DNA from: an uncultured Bacilli bacterium
GTDB lineage: Bacteria; Bacillota_I; Bacilli_A; RF39; UBA660
DNA: 64,000 bases
Direction: 5' to 3'
Assembly: GCA_934162665.1 (NCBI GenBank)
Contig: CAKPJN010000002.1
Coordinates: forward strand, 62,001-126,000
Numbering within the stretch: position 1 is the first letter of the stretch; each line of letters opens with the position of its first letter. Under the pieces are notes generated by a model. It saw nothing but the letters and a program-made list of their open reading frames with translations, made no database searches and was not told where the DNA came from. The position numbers were made by a program, and so were the translations under genes. Positions 33,120 to 43,400 of the stretch are shown in pieces.

Positions 33120-33989
33120 ATGGATACTTTTATAAACGATGTAATAAAAAAGATAAAAAGCAAAAAAATAGTATCAAGAATAATAATGATGATAATCTCT
33201 CTACTTATTTCATCAATAGTATTTAATTTACTACTATTACCAACAAATATAGTTTCAGGAGGAGTAAATGGTATATCTATAATTTTAGATTACTTATATG
33301 GATATAACCCCTCAACAGTTATTTTGCTAGTATCACTTGGTTGTGTTATCTTAAGCTTTATGTACTTAGGAATAGAAAGAACAACAGGAACTTTATTAGC
33401 AACTATTTTGTATCCGATATTTGTAGAACTGACATCTAATATAGGTAATTATATAACAATTGATACTAATGATTTATTTATAATTTCTATATATATAGGT
33501 ATTATAGGAGGCTTTGCCAATGGACTAATGTATAAAACAGGTTTTAGTAGTGGCGGGCTTCCAATTATTAGTCAAATATTATATAAATATTTTAAAATTC
33601 CAATCAGTAAATCATCATTTATTATTAACTCAATAATAGTCTTTATTGGTGGCATATTTTTTGGAAGTACAAAAGTCATGTATGCAATAATTATATTATA
33701 TATCAATAGTATTATTTTAAATAAAGTATTACTTGGTATATCAAATAATAAAGCTTTCTATATAATAACAACAGAAGACAAAAAAATAAAAGAATATATA
33801 ATAAATGAACTAAAACATAGTGTTACAGTATTTGATGTAAAAGGCGGTTTTTTAGAAAAAAAGAGAAATGTTTTATTAACTGTTATTCCATCTAGAGAAT
33901 ACTTTAAGGTAACAGAAGGAATAAAATTAATAGATAAAGATGCTTTCTTTGTCGCAACAGATGCCTACGAAGTTGTCGGGGGTCGTTAA
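33120..33989 (+). CDS. YitT family membrane protein, copy 2
   Basis: A 289-residue paralogue of the preceding gene with the same membrane and DUF2179 parts: LLPTNIVSGGVNGISIIL, YKTGFSSGGLPIISQIL, and the end FVATDAYEVVGGR. The start at 33120 follows GGAGGTG and is preferred to the in-frame ATG at 33096, which lies inside the first copy. The two proteins are clearly related but well diverged, so the duplication is old. They may form a heteromer. A terminator follows. Confidence 0.85.
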   Translation: MDTFINDVIKKIKSKKIVSRIIMMIISLLISSIVFNLLLLPTNIVSGGVNGISIILDYLYGYNPSTVILLVSLGCVILSFMYLGIERTTGTLLATILYPIFVELTSNIGNYITIDTNDLFIISIYIGIIGGFANGLMYKTGFSSGGLPIISQILYKYFKIPISKSSFIINSIIVFIGGIFFGSTKVMYAIIILYINSIILNKVLLGISNNKAFYIITTEDKKIKEYIINELKHSVTVFDVKGGFLEKKRNVLLTVIPSREYFKVTEGIKLIDKDAFFVATDAYEVVGGR

Positions 33990-33993
33990 AATC

Positions 33994-34016
33994 AAGTCAC
34001 TAAAGGTGACTTTTTT
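33994..34016 (+). terminator. Rho-independent terminator after the yitT pair
   Basis: AAGTCAC at 33994-34000 pairs with GGTGACTT at 34005-34012, followed by T residues. Confidence 0.8.
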
Positions 34017-34094
34017 AGTATTTTTCATATAATTCTACTCTTTTGTTTTGCCGAAATATATGGTATAATGTTAGAGACTAAGGTGGTTGATATA

Positions 34095-34805
34095 ATGGAC
34101 TTAATTAGAATAAGAAACGTTGAAAAAAAATATAAAAATGGTGTAACAGCTATTTATGATTTAAATCTAGATATAGAAAAAGGATCATTTACTTTTGTAA
34201 TAGGTGGATCTGGTAGTGGTAAATCAACTTTGATTAAAATGCTATATAGAGAAGAAAAACCAACAACAGGCCAAATAGTAGTTGGTGGATTAAATGTTGC
34301 TAAATTACGTAATAAAAAAGTTTATAAACTAAGAAGAAAATTAGGGATAGTTTTCCAAGATTATAGATTGTTACCAAAACTAACAGTCTATGAAAACGTT
34401 GCTTTTGCTATGGAAGTAATTGGTGCAAAAAAAGATGAAATAAGAGAAAAAGTTTTAAAAGCTCTAGAAGAAGTAGGACTAAAAAACAAAGTTCATAATT
34501 ATCCAGATCAATTATCAGGAGGAGAACAGCAAAGAGTAGCTATAGCAAGAGCAATTGTAAATAATCCAAAACTACTTTTATGTGATGAACCAACAGGTAA
34601 CTTAGATCCAGATATGAGTATGGAAATCATGAAAGTATTAGATAACATCAATAAAGTAAGAGGCACAACTATTATTATGGCAACACATGATAAAGACATT
34701 GTAAATAAAATGAAAAAACAAGTAATTACTTTAAAAGATGGAAGATTAATAAGCTTTAAAAAGAAAGGAACATATAATGATGAAGTTGTTAAGAATGTTA
34801 AGTAG
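34095..34805 (+). CDS. ftsE: Cell-division ATP-binding protein FtsE
   Basis: A 236-residue ABC ATPase that works with FtsX to activate a cell-wall hydrolase at division. Walker A GGSGSGKST, the Q loop VFQDYRLLPKLTVYENVAFAME, signature LSGGEQQR and Walker B LLLCDEPTGNLDP are intact. The start at 34095 follows AAGGTGG; a TATGGTATAAT extended minus 10 lies about 40 bases upstream. It overlaps ftsX by 29 bases, and ftsX overlaps the next gene, so the three are one operon. Confidence 0.95.
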   Translation: MDLIRIRNVEKKYKNGVTAIYDLNLDIEKGSFTFVIGGSGSGKSTLIKMLYREEKPTTGQIVVGGLNVAKLRNKKVYKLRRKLGIVFQDYRLLPKLTVYENVAFAMEVIGAKKDEIREKVLKALEEVGLKNKVHNYPDQLSGGEQQRVAIARAIVNNPKLLLCDEPTGNLDPDMSMEIMKVLDNINKVRGTTIIMATHDKDIVNKMKKQVITLKDGRLISFKKKGTYNDEVVKNVK

Positions 34806-35679
34806 AAGCATCCGTGATTCTATAAAAAGTGTCTTTAGAAATTTTAGTTTATCTTTAGCTTCAATATCATGTATTACTATTACCTTAATAATCGTAGCTA
34901 TAGCAATCATAACATCATTCAACGTTCAAAACTTCACAAAAGAAATAGAAAAAGATTTAACAATAGTAGTATTCCTAGATAATGATACAACAGAAGAAGA
35001 AGTAGAAGATATAAAACATGAATTAAGTAAAACAGCTAATGTTGATTCCTATGTATTCCAATCAAAAGAAGAAGTAAAAGAACAAATGAAAAAAGAATCA
35101 GAAGTTCTAGACTCTGTTCTTGAAAATTGGGATGATAAAGAAAGTCCATTAAAATCAACATTTCAAGTAAAAGTAGAAGACGTAGCACTAATAGGAAAAA
35201 CAGCTGATAAAATTAAAAAAATAGATAAAGTATCAGTAGTAAGATATGGAGAAGGAATGGTAGAAAAATTAGTTAACTCATTCTCATCTATTGAAAAAGT
35301 TACATATGGAGTAGTAATAGCCCTAATATTAGTAACAGTATTCTTAATTATAAATACTATTAAATTAACGATTTTCTCAAGAAAAAGAGAGATTAGTATT
35401 ATGAGATTAGTAGGTGCTAGTAACTTTACTATTAAGACACCATTTATAATAGAAGGAATGATTCTAGGAGTAATTGGATCGATAATTCCAATAATATTAA
35501 CTACATATGGATATTTAGCTTTTTATAATCATTTTAATGGGTATTTATATTCAGAGTTAATTAAGTTAATTAGGCCAGAACCATTTATTTATACAACATC
35601 TTTAATTATTGTTATTATAGGTATAATAGTCGGTATGATAGGTAGTGCTAGTGCCGTAAGAAAGTATTTAAAAGTATAA
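34777..35679 (+). CDS. ftsX: Cell-division protein FtsX
   Basis: A 300-residue membrane protein with four helices: one near residues 23-45, then an external domain of about 120 residues, and three more near 170-195, 220-245 and 268-290. The cytoplasmic loop KREISIMRLVGASNFTIKTPFIIEG is the FtsX family's coupling motif. The external loop would grip the coiled coil of the hydrolase encoded next. The stop codon shares a base with that gene's start. Confidence 0.93.
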   Translation: MMKLLRMLSRSIRDSIKSVFRNFSLSLASISCITITLIIVAIAIITSFNVQNFTKEIEKDLTIVVFLDNDTTEEEVEDIKHELSKTANVDSYVFQSKEEVKEQMKKESEVLDSVLENWDDKESPLKSTFQVKVEDVALIGKTADKIKKIDKVSVVRYGEGMVEKLVNSFSSIEKVTYGVVIALILVTVFLIINTIKLTIFSRKREISIMRLVGASNFTIKTPFIIEGMILGVIGSIIPIILTTYGYLAFYNHFNGYLYSELIKLIRPEPFIYTTSLIIVIIGIIVGMIGSASAVRKYLKV

Positions 35680-36908
35680 TGAAAAAGACAAAAAAAATAA
35701 TAACCTTATTAATTATAATATCTTTTATAGTATCGTATGCACTACCAATTGATACTAGAGCAAAAACAATGGCCGAATATGAAAAAGAAGTAGAAAAGAC
35801 AATAGCAGAATTACAAGCAAAAAAAGACAAATTAGCGAAAAATGAAAAAGAGATTGCTCAAATAAAAGCTAAAATTGCATCTATAGAATCACAAATTAAA
35901 ACAACCGAAAACGAGATAGACCAATTGCAACAAGAAATAGATCAAAGCAATAAAAAAATAGAAGAAAAAAGTGAAGAAAGTAAAAAGATAATAGAATATT
36001 ATCAAATTGCTAATGGTAACAATGCCTATCTTGAATATGCATTTGGAGCTACAGATATAACAGATTTAGTATATAGAATGTCAGTAGTAGAACAGTTAAC
36101 TGAATATAACAACAAAATTATGCAAGAATTAAAACAGTTAATCGCTGAAAATAATGCTAAAAAAGAACAATTATCAAATAAGAAAAAAGAATTGGCTTCA
36201 CTAAAAATACAATTAGAATCTGAGAAAGAAAGAATTGAAGCAGATTCAGCAAATATACAAGCCGGAATGCCATCGCTAGAGCAACAATTAAAAAGTGCCC
36301 GCGATTCTTTAAAAACATTAAAAGATATGAACTGTAGAAGTAATGAAGATATCATAGCTTGTAGAGATCGTGTTTATGGAAGTAGCGGTTCTGGCGGTGT
36401 ATCTATACCAAGTACTAATGGAGTATATAGACCAACTACCTTTGGAAAATTCAATCAAGCTTATTCAGGATGTGGATATTATAATCCAAGAACTAAAATA
36501 TGCTCAGGACATACAGGAGTAGATCTTGGTAGTTATGGTCAAGAAATACCTATATATCCAATTGCCGATGGAGTAATTAGTTCGGTATATAAAGATCCAG
36601 CAGGAGCCCTAGTAGTAAGAATAAAACATAATATAAGAGGACAAATATTATATTCTACATATGCCCATTTAAGTAGATATGCAAGTGGTATTTATGCTGG
36701 AAAGCAAGTTAGTTATACAACAAGAATAGGAGACATGGGAAATACTGGATATTCATTTGGAATACATCTACATTTAGAAGTAAGTACATGTGACTGGAAT
36801 AGTCAATTAAAAGGCGATTGGAAATGTTCATGGCAATATTATGCTGAGTCAAGTACAAAAAATCCAGCTAACTACTTCGCTATTCCATCAACTTGGAATA
36901 ATAGATAA
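35679..36908 (+). CDS. FtsEX-associated M23 peptidoglycan hydrolase with coiled coil
   Basis: A 409-residue secreted protein. Residues 1-29 are a signal peptide, residues about 30-215 a long coiled coil with repeated charged heptads, and residues about 245-405 a peptidase M23 domain with the zinc motifs HTGVDLG and HLHLEV intact. This architecture (EnvC/CwlO/PcsB-like regulation, M23 catalysis) and its overlap with ftsX make it the hydrolase that FtsEX activates. It cuts peptide cross-links of peptidoglycan. A terminator follows. Confidence 0.9.
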   Translation: MKKTKKIITLLIIISFIVSYALPIDTRAKTMAEYEKEVEKTIAELQAKKDKLAKNEKEIAQIKAKIASIESQIKTTENEIDQLQQEIDQSNKKIEEKSEESKKIIEYYQIANGNNAYLEYAFGATDITDLVYRMSVVEQLTEYNNKIMQELKQLIAENNAKKEQLSNKKKELASLKIQLESEKERIEADSANIQAGMPSLEQQLKSARDSLKTLKDMNCRSNEDIIACRDRVYGSSGSGGVSIPSTNGVYRPTTFGKFNQAYSGCGYYNPRTKICSGHTGVDLGSYGQEIPIYPIADGVISSVYKDPAGALVVRIKHNIRGQILYSTYAHLSRYASGIYAGKQVSYTTRIGDMGNTGYSFGIHLHLEVSTCDWNSQLKGDWKCSWQYYAESSTKNPANYFAIPSTWNNR

Positions 36909-36910
36909 AG

Positions 36911-36942
36911 GAAATATATAAAATTATATTTCTTTTTCTTTA
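36911..36942 (+). terminator. Rho-independent terminator after the ftsEX operon
   Basis: A GGAAATATA / TATATTTC stem with a six-base loop and a following T-rich tract. Confidence 0.7.
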
Positions 36943-36992
36943 TAAAAAAATCATTTTATAATATAATTAAAGTAAATTATAAGGAGGATATT

Positions 36993-37973
36993 ATGAAAGA
37001 AGATTATAATGAAGAAGACTTACCAATCTTAATAGTAAATGAACAAAATTCTCCCCCTCCTAAGATAATTGATTATATGAATAATAATGATAATAACGAA
37101 ACAAAAGAAAAAGCAACAATAAAATCAGCTAATAATAAATCCAACGGTAAAAAACCACAAAAAAAGAGATCTAAAAAAAATATTTTCTTAACAGTCACAA
37201 TACTAATAAATATAGGAATATTAATAACCATGAGTCTTAATATATATAAATGGTACTCTGATAATGAACAAATCAAAAGAGAATTAAAAGATATAAATGA
37301 TTTAATCGCTAAAACTAAAATTAAAGAACCATCCCTACCTACTACTACAGAGGTCGAAAAAGTAATACTTGTTAATGATGAATATCTTAGTCTAAGAGAT
37401 GAATCAATAAATAATTTAGATTTTAACAAACTTATAGAAAAAAATAATGATACAAAAGGTTGGATAAAAGTAAATGGTACAGAGATTAATTACCCATTTG
37501 TTCAAACAACTAATAATGAATTTTATTTAACGCATTCATTTAGTAAAAATAAAAACTCTGCAGGTTGGGTATTTTTAGACTATAGAAATAATATAGAAAA
37601 TCTATCAAAAAATACAATTATTTACGGTCACGGAAGATTAAATAATACAATGTTTGGAAGTTTAAAAAAGATTGTAAAAAAAGAATGGTTATCAAATAAA
37701 GATAATTTCTATGTTCAAATATCAACACCAAAAGGTTATAGCTTATGGCAAGTTTTCTCCACATATACAATAATGCCTGAAAGTTATTATATAAAAACAA
37801 AATTTAATGATAGTGAATATTTAAAATTTCTAAATACACTAAAAAGTAGAAGTGTACATGATTTTAATGTTTCTCTAACTGAAAATGATTATATATTAAC
37901 ACTATCTTCCTGTTATGATAATTCAAAAAGAGTAGTATTACACGCAAAGCTTATCGAAAAAAATAATCTTTGA
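36993..37973 (+). CDS. srtB: Class B sortase
   Basis: A 326-residue membrane-anchored transpeptidase. The N-terminal 65 residues are polar and cytoplasmic, a helix spans about 66-85, and the catalytic domain follows. Class B features: NDTKGWIKVNGTEINYPFVQ, catalytic histidine in IIYGHG, cysteine in TLSSCYD and arginine in KRVVLHAK. It should attach proteins with a sorting signal to peptidoglycan or link pilus-like subunits. No LPxTG-type substrate lies in this window, so partners must be elsewhere. Confidence 0.9.
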   Translation: MKEDYNEEDLPILIVNEQNSPPPKIIDYMNNNDNNETKEKATIKSANNKSNGKKPQKKRSKKNIFLTVTILINIGILITMSLNIYKWYSDNEQIKRELKDINDLIAKTKIKEPSLPTTTEVEKVILVNDEYLSLRDESINNLDFNKLIEKNNDTKGWIKVNGTEINYPFVQTTNNEFYLTHSFSKNKNSAGWVFLDYRNNIENLSKNTIIYGHGRLNNTMFGSLKKIVKKEWLSNKDNFYVQISTPKGYSLWQVFSTYTIMPESYYIKTKFNDSEYLKFLNTLKSRSVHDFNVSLTENDYILTLSSCYDNSKRVVLHAKLIEKNNL

Positions 37974-38031
37974 TGATATTTGACGTCTATTTATAATTAT
38001 GATATATTATACGAATATTGGGGGGATACTT

Positions 38032-38580
38032 ATGGCAAGTTACATAAATCAATGTGGTTCATGCATCAATTATGAATTTGAAGGAGATAATAGAAAAGGC
38101 TATTGTGAATGGTATAAAGCATATTACTATCCTACTGATAGCTGTAATCATCAAAAATCAAGAAATGAAGTATCAACATGTTATATAACAACTGTTATGT
38201 GTGACATATTAGAATATCCTGATGATTGCTATTATTTAAATCAATTAAGAGACTTTAGAAATAATGTTATGCAAAATGATAAAAAATACGCTGATATATT
38301 ATATGAATATGATACAGTTGGACCTTTAATAGCTCAAAATCTAAAAAGAGATTTCACTGCTGAAAGTGATAAAGAATTCATTATTCAATTATTTAACTTT
38401 TATATTTTACCAACCGTTAGATATATCCAAGATAATAAATATGAAGAAGCTATTAGTAGATATCAAGAAATGACTAAAGGTTTAGAAGAATACTACAATA
38501 TTAAACCAACTAATATAGTACCTGATAACTACGATTTCACAACTGGTGGACATGGAAAAGTAAATAAAAAAATAAAATAG
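38032..38580 (+). CDS. Cysteine-rich CFI-box-like protein
   Basis: A 182-residue soluble protein. The N-terminus has a cluster of cysteines and a histidine (CGSCINY, GYCEWYKAYYYPTDSCNH), which may bind metal. The middle, CYITTVMCDILEYPDDCYYLNQLRDFRN, resembles the CFI-box C-terminal domain found in many bacterial proteins of unknown function. The start at 38032 follows GGGGGA; the ORF extension upstream is not supported. Stand-alone gene with a terminator after it. Confidence 0.65.
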   Translation: MASYINQCGSCINYEFEGDNRKGYCEWYKAYYYPTDSCNHQKSRNEVSTCYITTVMCDILEYPDDCYYLNQLRDFRNNVMQNDKKYADILYEYDTVGPLIAQNLKRDFTAESDKEFIIQLFNFYILPTVRYIQDNKYEEAISRYQEMTKGLEEYYNIKPTNIVPDNYDFTTGGHGKVNKKIK

Positions 38581-38605
38581 TAAATAGTAGTTTACTATTT
38601 TTTTG
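38581..38605 (+). terminator. Rho-independent terminator
   Basis: AAATAGTA and TACTATTT form a short stem followed by a T run. Confidence 0.65.
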
Positions 38606-38640
38606 TTATCATACGTGTTATAATTTAATAGGTGAATATT

Positions 38641-40260
38641 ATGAACTTGTTATTTTCAATTTGTTTTTCATTAATATTTTGTCTCTTTGTAATTAAAGAT
38701 TATATAAAGGATAAAAATAAAAATGATAAATATAAAAAAATTAAATATATATGCTATTTTATTCTTATATTCTCTGCCTGCTTTATAAGAAGCATTAATA
38801 TTACTAAAGTACCAGCCAGTCTAAATTATGATGAAGCATCAATTGGTTATGAAGCTTATTCTCTTTTAAATTATGGAATAGATAGAAATGGCATTAGTTT
38901 ACCTGTACATTTTATAAGTTGGGGAAGTGGCCAAAATGTTTTATACGCATACATATTAATACCATTCATAAAAATATTAGGATTAACAGCATTTTCAATC
39001 AGATTACCAATGCTTATTATAAGTTGTTTCTCAATTATTATTGCATACTATCTCTTTAAAAATTTATTTAAGAAGTATGACTTACTTGCTCTTTTTATCT
39101 TTTGCATTATACCATGGCATATTATGAAGTCAAGATGGGGACTTGAAAGTAATATATTTCCAGATATCATATTATTAACAATTTATTTTTATAATCAATT
39201 TTATAATACAAAAAGTAAAAAATATCTTTATATTAACGCAATATTACTAGGCATATCTATATACTCTTATGGAACATCCTATATGTTTGTACCAATTTAT
39301 CTAATATTAAATCTAGTGTTTCTATTAAAGAAAAAAATGATTACTAAGAAAACATTAATATTAAATATTCTAATACCATTTATTATAGCGTTACCTATAT
39401 TACTATTTATAATAATTAACTATTTTAATTTGGATTCTATAAAGATATTTAACATTACTATTCCTAAACTATATTTTAATAGATTTGAAGATGTTACTAT
39501 TGTAAAAAATAAAAACTTCTATCAACAAGGAATTAGTAATTTTATTGGAAACTTAAAATTAATATTTAATATGTATGATAATAATAAATTAAACTCAATT
39601 AAAGGTATTGGTGTATATTATAGTTTATCAATTCCATTCTTATTATTTGGAATATATTCAGTATTTAAAAAGCTAAAACAAAATCCTAATTACTTTATTA
39701 TATTATCAGGTATTATTTCTGGCCTTCTTATTTGTTTTTTAGTAACACCATCAATACATAGAATTAACTGCATTTGGTATTTTCTAATTATTACAATCAT
39801 TATAGGTATTACTGAATCAATTAAATATAACAAATATTTCTTAACAATTATTATATTTGCTTATTCATTATTATTTTTATACTTTATAAAGACCTACTTT
39901 ACTGATTTTAATAGAATTATATATCGCCATACAAATGAATCATATATTGAATCACTCAACTATATAAAAAATAAACATATAACTTATGATAAATTAATTA
40001 TTTCAGATGAAATAAATTTACCATATATATATTATCTATTAGTATTCGAAGTAGATCCTAATACATATCTAAAAACAAGAAAGGTAAAAGATATGAATAA
40101 AGAATTTCAAGAAATAGAGCAAATAGGTAATGTCTATTTCAAACAAATTAATAAAATAGATCCTAAAAATGTCTATATATTATCAAAAATAAAAGCTAAT
40201 AAACTAAATATTAAAAAAGAAAATTTAAAATGTTTTAAATATTACTGCGTTGTGCATTAA
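38641..40260 (+). CDS. GT-C type membrane glycosyltransferase (ArnT/PMT-like)
   Basis: A 539-residue polytopic protein with roughly twelve helices. After the second helix an external loop contains NYDEASIGYEAYSLL, the acidic catalytic loop of GT-C enzymes that use polyprenyl-phosphate sugars. The C-terminal 100 residues (NRIIYRHTNESYIESLNYI onward) form an external domain. Likely role: transfer of a sugar from a lipid carrier to a surface glycan or protein. Acceptor and sugar unknown. The ATG at 38641 follows AGGTG; the GTG at 38632 overlaps that site. A converging gene follows across a terminator. Confidence 0.75.
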   Translation: MNLLFSICFSLIFCLFVIKDYIKDKNKNDKYKKIKYICYFILIFSACFIRSINITKVPASLNYDEASIGYEAYSLLNYGIDRNGISLPVHFISWGSGQNVLYAYILIPFIKILGLTAFSIRLPMLIISCFSIIIAYYLFKNLFKKYDLLALFIFCIIPWHIMKSRWGLESNIFPDIILLTIYFYNQFYNTKSKKYLYINAILLGISIYSYGTSYMFVPIYLILNLVFLLKKKMITKKTLILNILIPFIIALPILLFIIINYFNLDSIKIFNITIPKLYFNRFEDVTIVKNKNFYQQGISNFIGNLKLIFNMYDNNKLNSIKGIGVYYSLSIPFLLFGIYSVFKKLKQNPNYFIILSGIISGLLICFLVTPSIHRINCIWYFLIITIIIGITESIKYNKYFLTIIIFAYSLLFLYFIKTYFTDFNRIIYRHTNESYIESLNYIKNKHITYDKLIISDEINLPYIYYLLVFEVDPNTYLKTRKVKDMNKEFQEIEQIGNVYFKQINKIDPKNVYILSKIKANKLNIKKENLKCFKYYCVVH

Positions 40261-40267
40261 TCCAACT

Positions 40268-40298
40268 AAAAATAGTAGAAAAAATATTCTACTATTTT
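40268..40298. terminator. Bidirectional terminator between converging genes
   Basis: AAAATAGTAGAA and TTCTACTATTTT form a long stem with an AT loop, flanked by A and T tracts on both strands. Confidence 0.8.
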
Positions 40299-41960
40299 CT
40301 AATTAACCATATTTATAAACTGATTTAATGAAGTGTTCTTATATATAGGATATCTAGGTATCTTAAACTTATTATCACTTCTACTTGCTTTTCTATTACC
40401 ACCAACGAAAGCCATTTTAAAACCAGAATCTTTAACAGCTCTAATAGCCTCATCACTATAACTATAAAATGGAAAACAGAATGAATCATTATTATCTACT
40501 ACTGTTAATGATTTAGCTAAATCTTCCATAACTTGATTATAAGAGTAGCAAACCATTTGACCTTTACCACAAGTACCATATTGATGCATATCATTAGTAT
40601 GAGATTGAATATCTAGATTTTTAGATCTATAATTATCCGCTCCCCACCAACCTGTTATTAAAAACAAAGTAGCGTTCATATTATATTCCTCTAAAATAGG
40701 AATAAGCTTATTACCATTATGAGCTCCAGTACCGCATGCTCCATCATCAATTGTTAATAAAACACTTTTTTCAGGAAGTTCAATTTCACCATACATCCAT
40801 TGCTTAAACTCAGACATTTTTAAAGTTTTATAACCATTATTTTTTAGATAATCAAGTTGTTGTCTGAAATTTTTAACATCTAAACAAATACTCTCATCAC
40901 ATGCCTCACCAAGACTAGAATCATAGAAGAAATGATAATTAATAACCGCTATTTTTTGTTGACTATTCTTAGGAGCAGGATCAGGATCTAACACATCCTC
41001 ACCGTTAGTCATCTTTTTAAACGATTCAAGTGAAGTAGTCTTTTTTATAATATAGCGATTAATTCCATCGCTAGAAGGTACTGTTGATTTTTTATTAACA
41101 TCATTAAATTTAAAAGTATTATTATCACTAAGTAATTGTATCTTCAAAGAAAACTCATTGTTAATAGTGTTAAAATTATCATTCATAGTGTTAGAAGTAA
41201 GCAAAATAGCTTTTTCTTTTAATCTAATCTTACCATCTAACCAATTTTTATATTCTTCTAAATCAATACTATAAAATCCATTATCTTTTAAATGATTAAA
41301 TTGTGATCTAACATTATCTAAGCTAACACAATATTTATTAGAACAATTCCCAATTTCATTATAGTTTATTACACTAACATATTCACTTTGAGCTGAATTA
41401 TCATTAATAGAATCTATTACTTTACCACTATCTTTTTTAATTTGTAACAGTCTATCTAAATAAACAACATAGTAATAATTATCATCCATATATTGTATAG
41501 GTAAATTAACATCCTTATTTATTTCTAATACTTTTTTACCATCTATAAAAAATATTGATTTCTTACTAGTTTTTATATTTTTATTAAAAACTAAATATTT
41601 GTTAACAAACTTATCATTTTCTTTTTTATTCTTAGTAACATTTTTATAATATATATAATAGTTAGTATTCTTAATTTTAAAATTAACATCCTTACTACTA
41701 TTTATTTTGCTTTTATCTAATTCTAAAACAAAACCTTTATTTATTTTACCTACTTTATTATTATTCTTATCATAAATATCACTTTTTTTTGTGACCACCA
41801 CATTCTTACTATAATGATTATTAATATCTTTTATTGTTTCGTTATTTTTATAATTGATATATAAAAATATAAAAAGTATTGTTAGTATTAATAAGGTTAC
41901 TACTGTACTAATTAAAATAATCTTTTTTCTCTTACTTATTTTTTTCTTCTCTTTTTCCAC
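40299..41960 (-). CDS. Membrane-anchored polysaccharide deacetylase with duplicated, half-degenerate domain
   Basis: About 553 residues: a basic N-terminus, one membrane helix, an SH3-like beta region (YDKNNNKVGKINKG), then two related segments. The second (about residues 325-550) is a NodB-type deacetylase with TIDDG and SHTNDMH metal-binding motifs and should remove acetyl groups from a surface glycan. The first (about 185-300) repeats the same leader pattern (a VINYxE-like strand, CVSLDNVRSQFNHLKDNGF, LDGKIRLKEKAILLTSN) but has lost the aspartates, so it is a degenerate duplicate. Start is uncertain: GTG at 41960 has GGTGAT before it; an ATG at 41972 is the alternative. Confidence 0.85.
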   Translation of the reverse strand: MEKEKKKISKRKKIILISTVVTLLILTILFIFLYINYKNNETIKDINNHYSKNVVVTKKSDIYDKNNNKVGKINKGFVLELDKSKINSSKDVNFKIKNTNYYIYYKNVTKNKKENDKFVNKYLVFNKNIKTSKKSIFFIDGKKVLEINKDVNLPIQYMDDNYYYVVYLDRLLQIKKDSGKVIDSINDNSAQSEYVSVINYNEIGNCSNKYCVSLDNVRSQFNHLKDNGFYSIDLEEYKNWLDGKIRLKEKAILLTSNTMNDNFNTINNEFSLKIQLLSDNNTFKFNDVNKKSTVPSSDGINRYIIKKTTSLESFKKMTNGEDVLDPDPAPKNSQQKIAVINYHFFYDSSLGEACDESICLDVKNFRQQLDYLKNNGYKTLKMSEFKQWMYGEIELPEKSVLLTIDDGACGTGAHNGNKLIPILEEYNMNATLFLITGWWGADNYRSKNLDIQSHTNDMHQYGTCGKGQMVCYSYNQVMEDLAKSLTVVDNNDSFCFPFYSYSDEAIRAVKDSGFKMAFVGGNRKASRSDNKFKIPRYPIYKNTSLNQFINMVN

Positions 41961-42035
41961 CCATATCACCATACCTTAATCATAAGTATAATATAGCATA
42001 ATAAAAAGACTTTTACTACTAAGAAATGTTTATTA

Positions 42036-43400
42036 TTATATTTTTTTAGTTAAAGTCTTATCTTTCTTTTCTTTTATTAATGTACTATCTATTAAAACAA
42101 CAAATAATCCACTATATAATCCAAATACAATAGGTGGTAAATAATTAAAATCTTTATTATGAACTTTAGTACCATCAATATCCTTATTGTAAATAGATAC
42201 ATTTTTATTAGGCTCTGTTAATATTGAATTTAAATCCTGATTAGGAAGATAATTTTCAATATATTCATCATCAATGTCATTTAAAACTAATCTTTGAATC
42301 TTACTTTTATAATAATCATCTTTATTATTCATATATTCATATAAGTAAAAACTAATATCATCGTCATTATCAATAGAAGTAGGATCAACATATTGATAAA
42401 TATCATCAATATTAACTACATTCCACGCATGAGCATTTCTTAAATCAGTAGGAATAGAATCAAATGTGTATGCCTCAATCCCTGCTTTATAACAAAGAGC
42501 AGTAAGTAAATCTGCATAGTTAATACAAACACCATCTTGAGTACTATTAATCTTATCATTCACAACAGAAGATAAAGAATTAATGTTATAATCAACAACC
42601 TTATTATAATATGTACTACCCTTATCTAAACTTGCATTAACTTTAATAAAAAATTTTATCTCATTATCATATTTAATATGATCAGTAACATAATATAATA
42701 TCTTTAAAAACTTATCCAAGTCATCATCATTACTATTTATATCTAAAGAAACTAATATCTCATCAAGATTGTTATCTAACTGTTGATACTCTAAGAATTT
42801 AGAAGAATTATTATCAGGAATATTTTCTAAATAATTTAATAATATGACGTTATATAGTTCATCATAACTTTCTTGATTAATATATATGTTTTTATTTAAA
42901 AAGCATTCTAAATTAAAACTTTTTTTAGAACTTTTACGTATTTCATCATAATTAAAACTTAGATAGATATTTTTTAAAGAACTATTATTAATAAAAGAAA
43001 TATCATCTATACTTAACCTCTGTGCATTAGATAAAAATAAAGTTTCTAACTTAGGATATTTTTCTAGTATAGATAAATCATGGTTATATAACATATTTAA
43101 TTGTAATAGTTTAACATCCTTAAGTGTCTCTACAGTAATATATGGATCCGTATCTGATTGATCATTTTCAATATATTTATCAAAATCAATTACTAAATTA
43201 TCCTTATATATTGACTTCCTTTCATCACTACTAACAGAAGCTACTGTTTCTAAATCTTTAGTATATGATATAGTTCCAAATGTCGCTCCAGAAAATATTG
43301 ATACACCTAAAAAAAGACCACCAACCTTAATTGCTTTAATGGTCTTGTTTTGATTATTAAATATACATTTTTTATGGTCATTATTAACCTTTAACTTCAT
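42036..43400 (-). CDS. Membrane protein with transglutaminase-like domain
   Basis: A 454-residue protein with an N-terminal helix (about residues 25-45) and another near the C-terminus (about 418-438). Residues 90-150 look like leucine-rich repeat remnants (LKDVKLLQLNMLYNHDLSIL). A transglutaminase-like core follows at about 285-340, with DGVCINYADLLTALCYKAGI (Cys), NAHAWNVV (His) and YVDPTS (Asp) in order, so the Cys-His-Asp triad is complete. Such domains act as proteases or crosslinkers at the surface. It overlaps the DUF1292 gene, so the two are co-translated. Confidence 0.8.
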   Translation of the reverse strand: MKLKVNNDHKKCIFNNQNKTIKAIKVGGLFLGVSIFSGATFGTISYTKDLETVASVSSDERKSIYKDNLVIDFDKYIENDQSDTDPYITVETLKDVKLLQLNMLYNHDLSILEKYPKLETLFLSNAQRLSIDDISFINNSSLKNIYLSFNYDEIRKSSKKSFNLECFLNKNIYINQESYDELYNVILLNYLENIPDNNSSKFLEYQQLDNNLDEILVSLDINSNDDDLDKFLKILYYVTDHIKYDNEIKFFIKVNASLDKGSTYYNKVVDYNINSLSSVVNDKINSTQDGVCINYADLLTALCYKAGIEAYTFDSIPTDLRNAHAWNVVNIDDIYQYVDPTSIDNDDDISFYLYEYMNNKDDYYKSKIQRLVLNDIDDEYIENYLPNQDLNSILTEPNKNVSIYNKDIDGTKVHNKDFNYLPPIVFGLYSGLFVVLIDSTLIKEKKDKTLTKKI

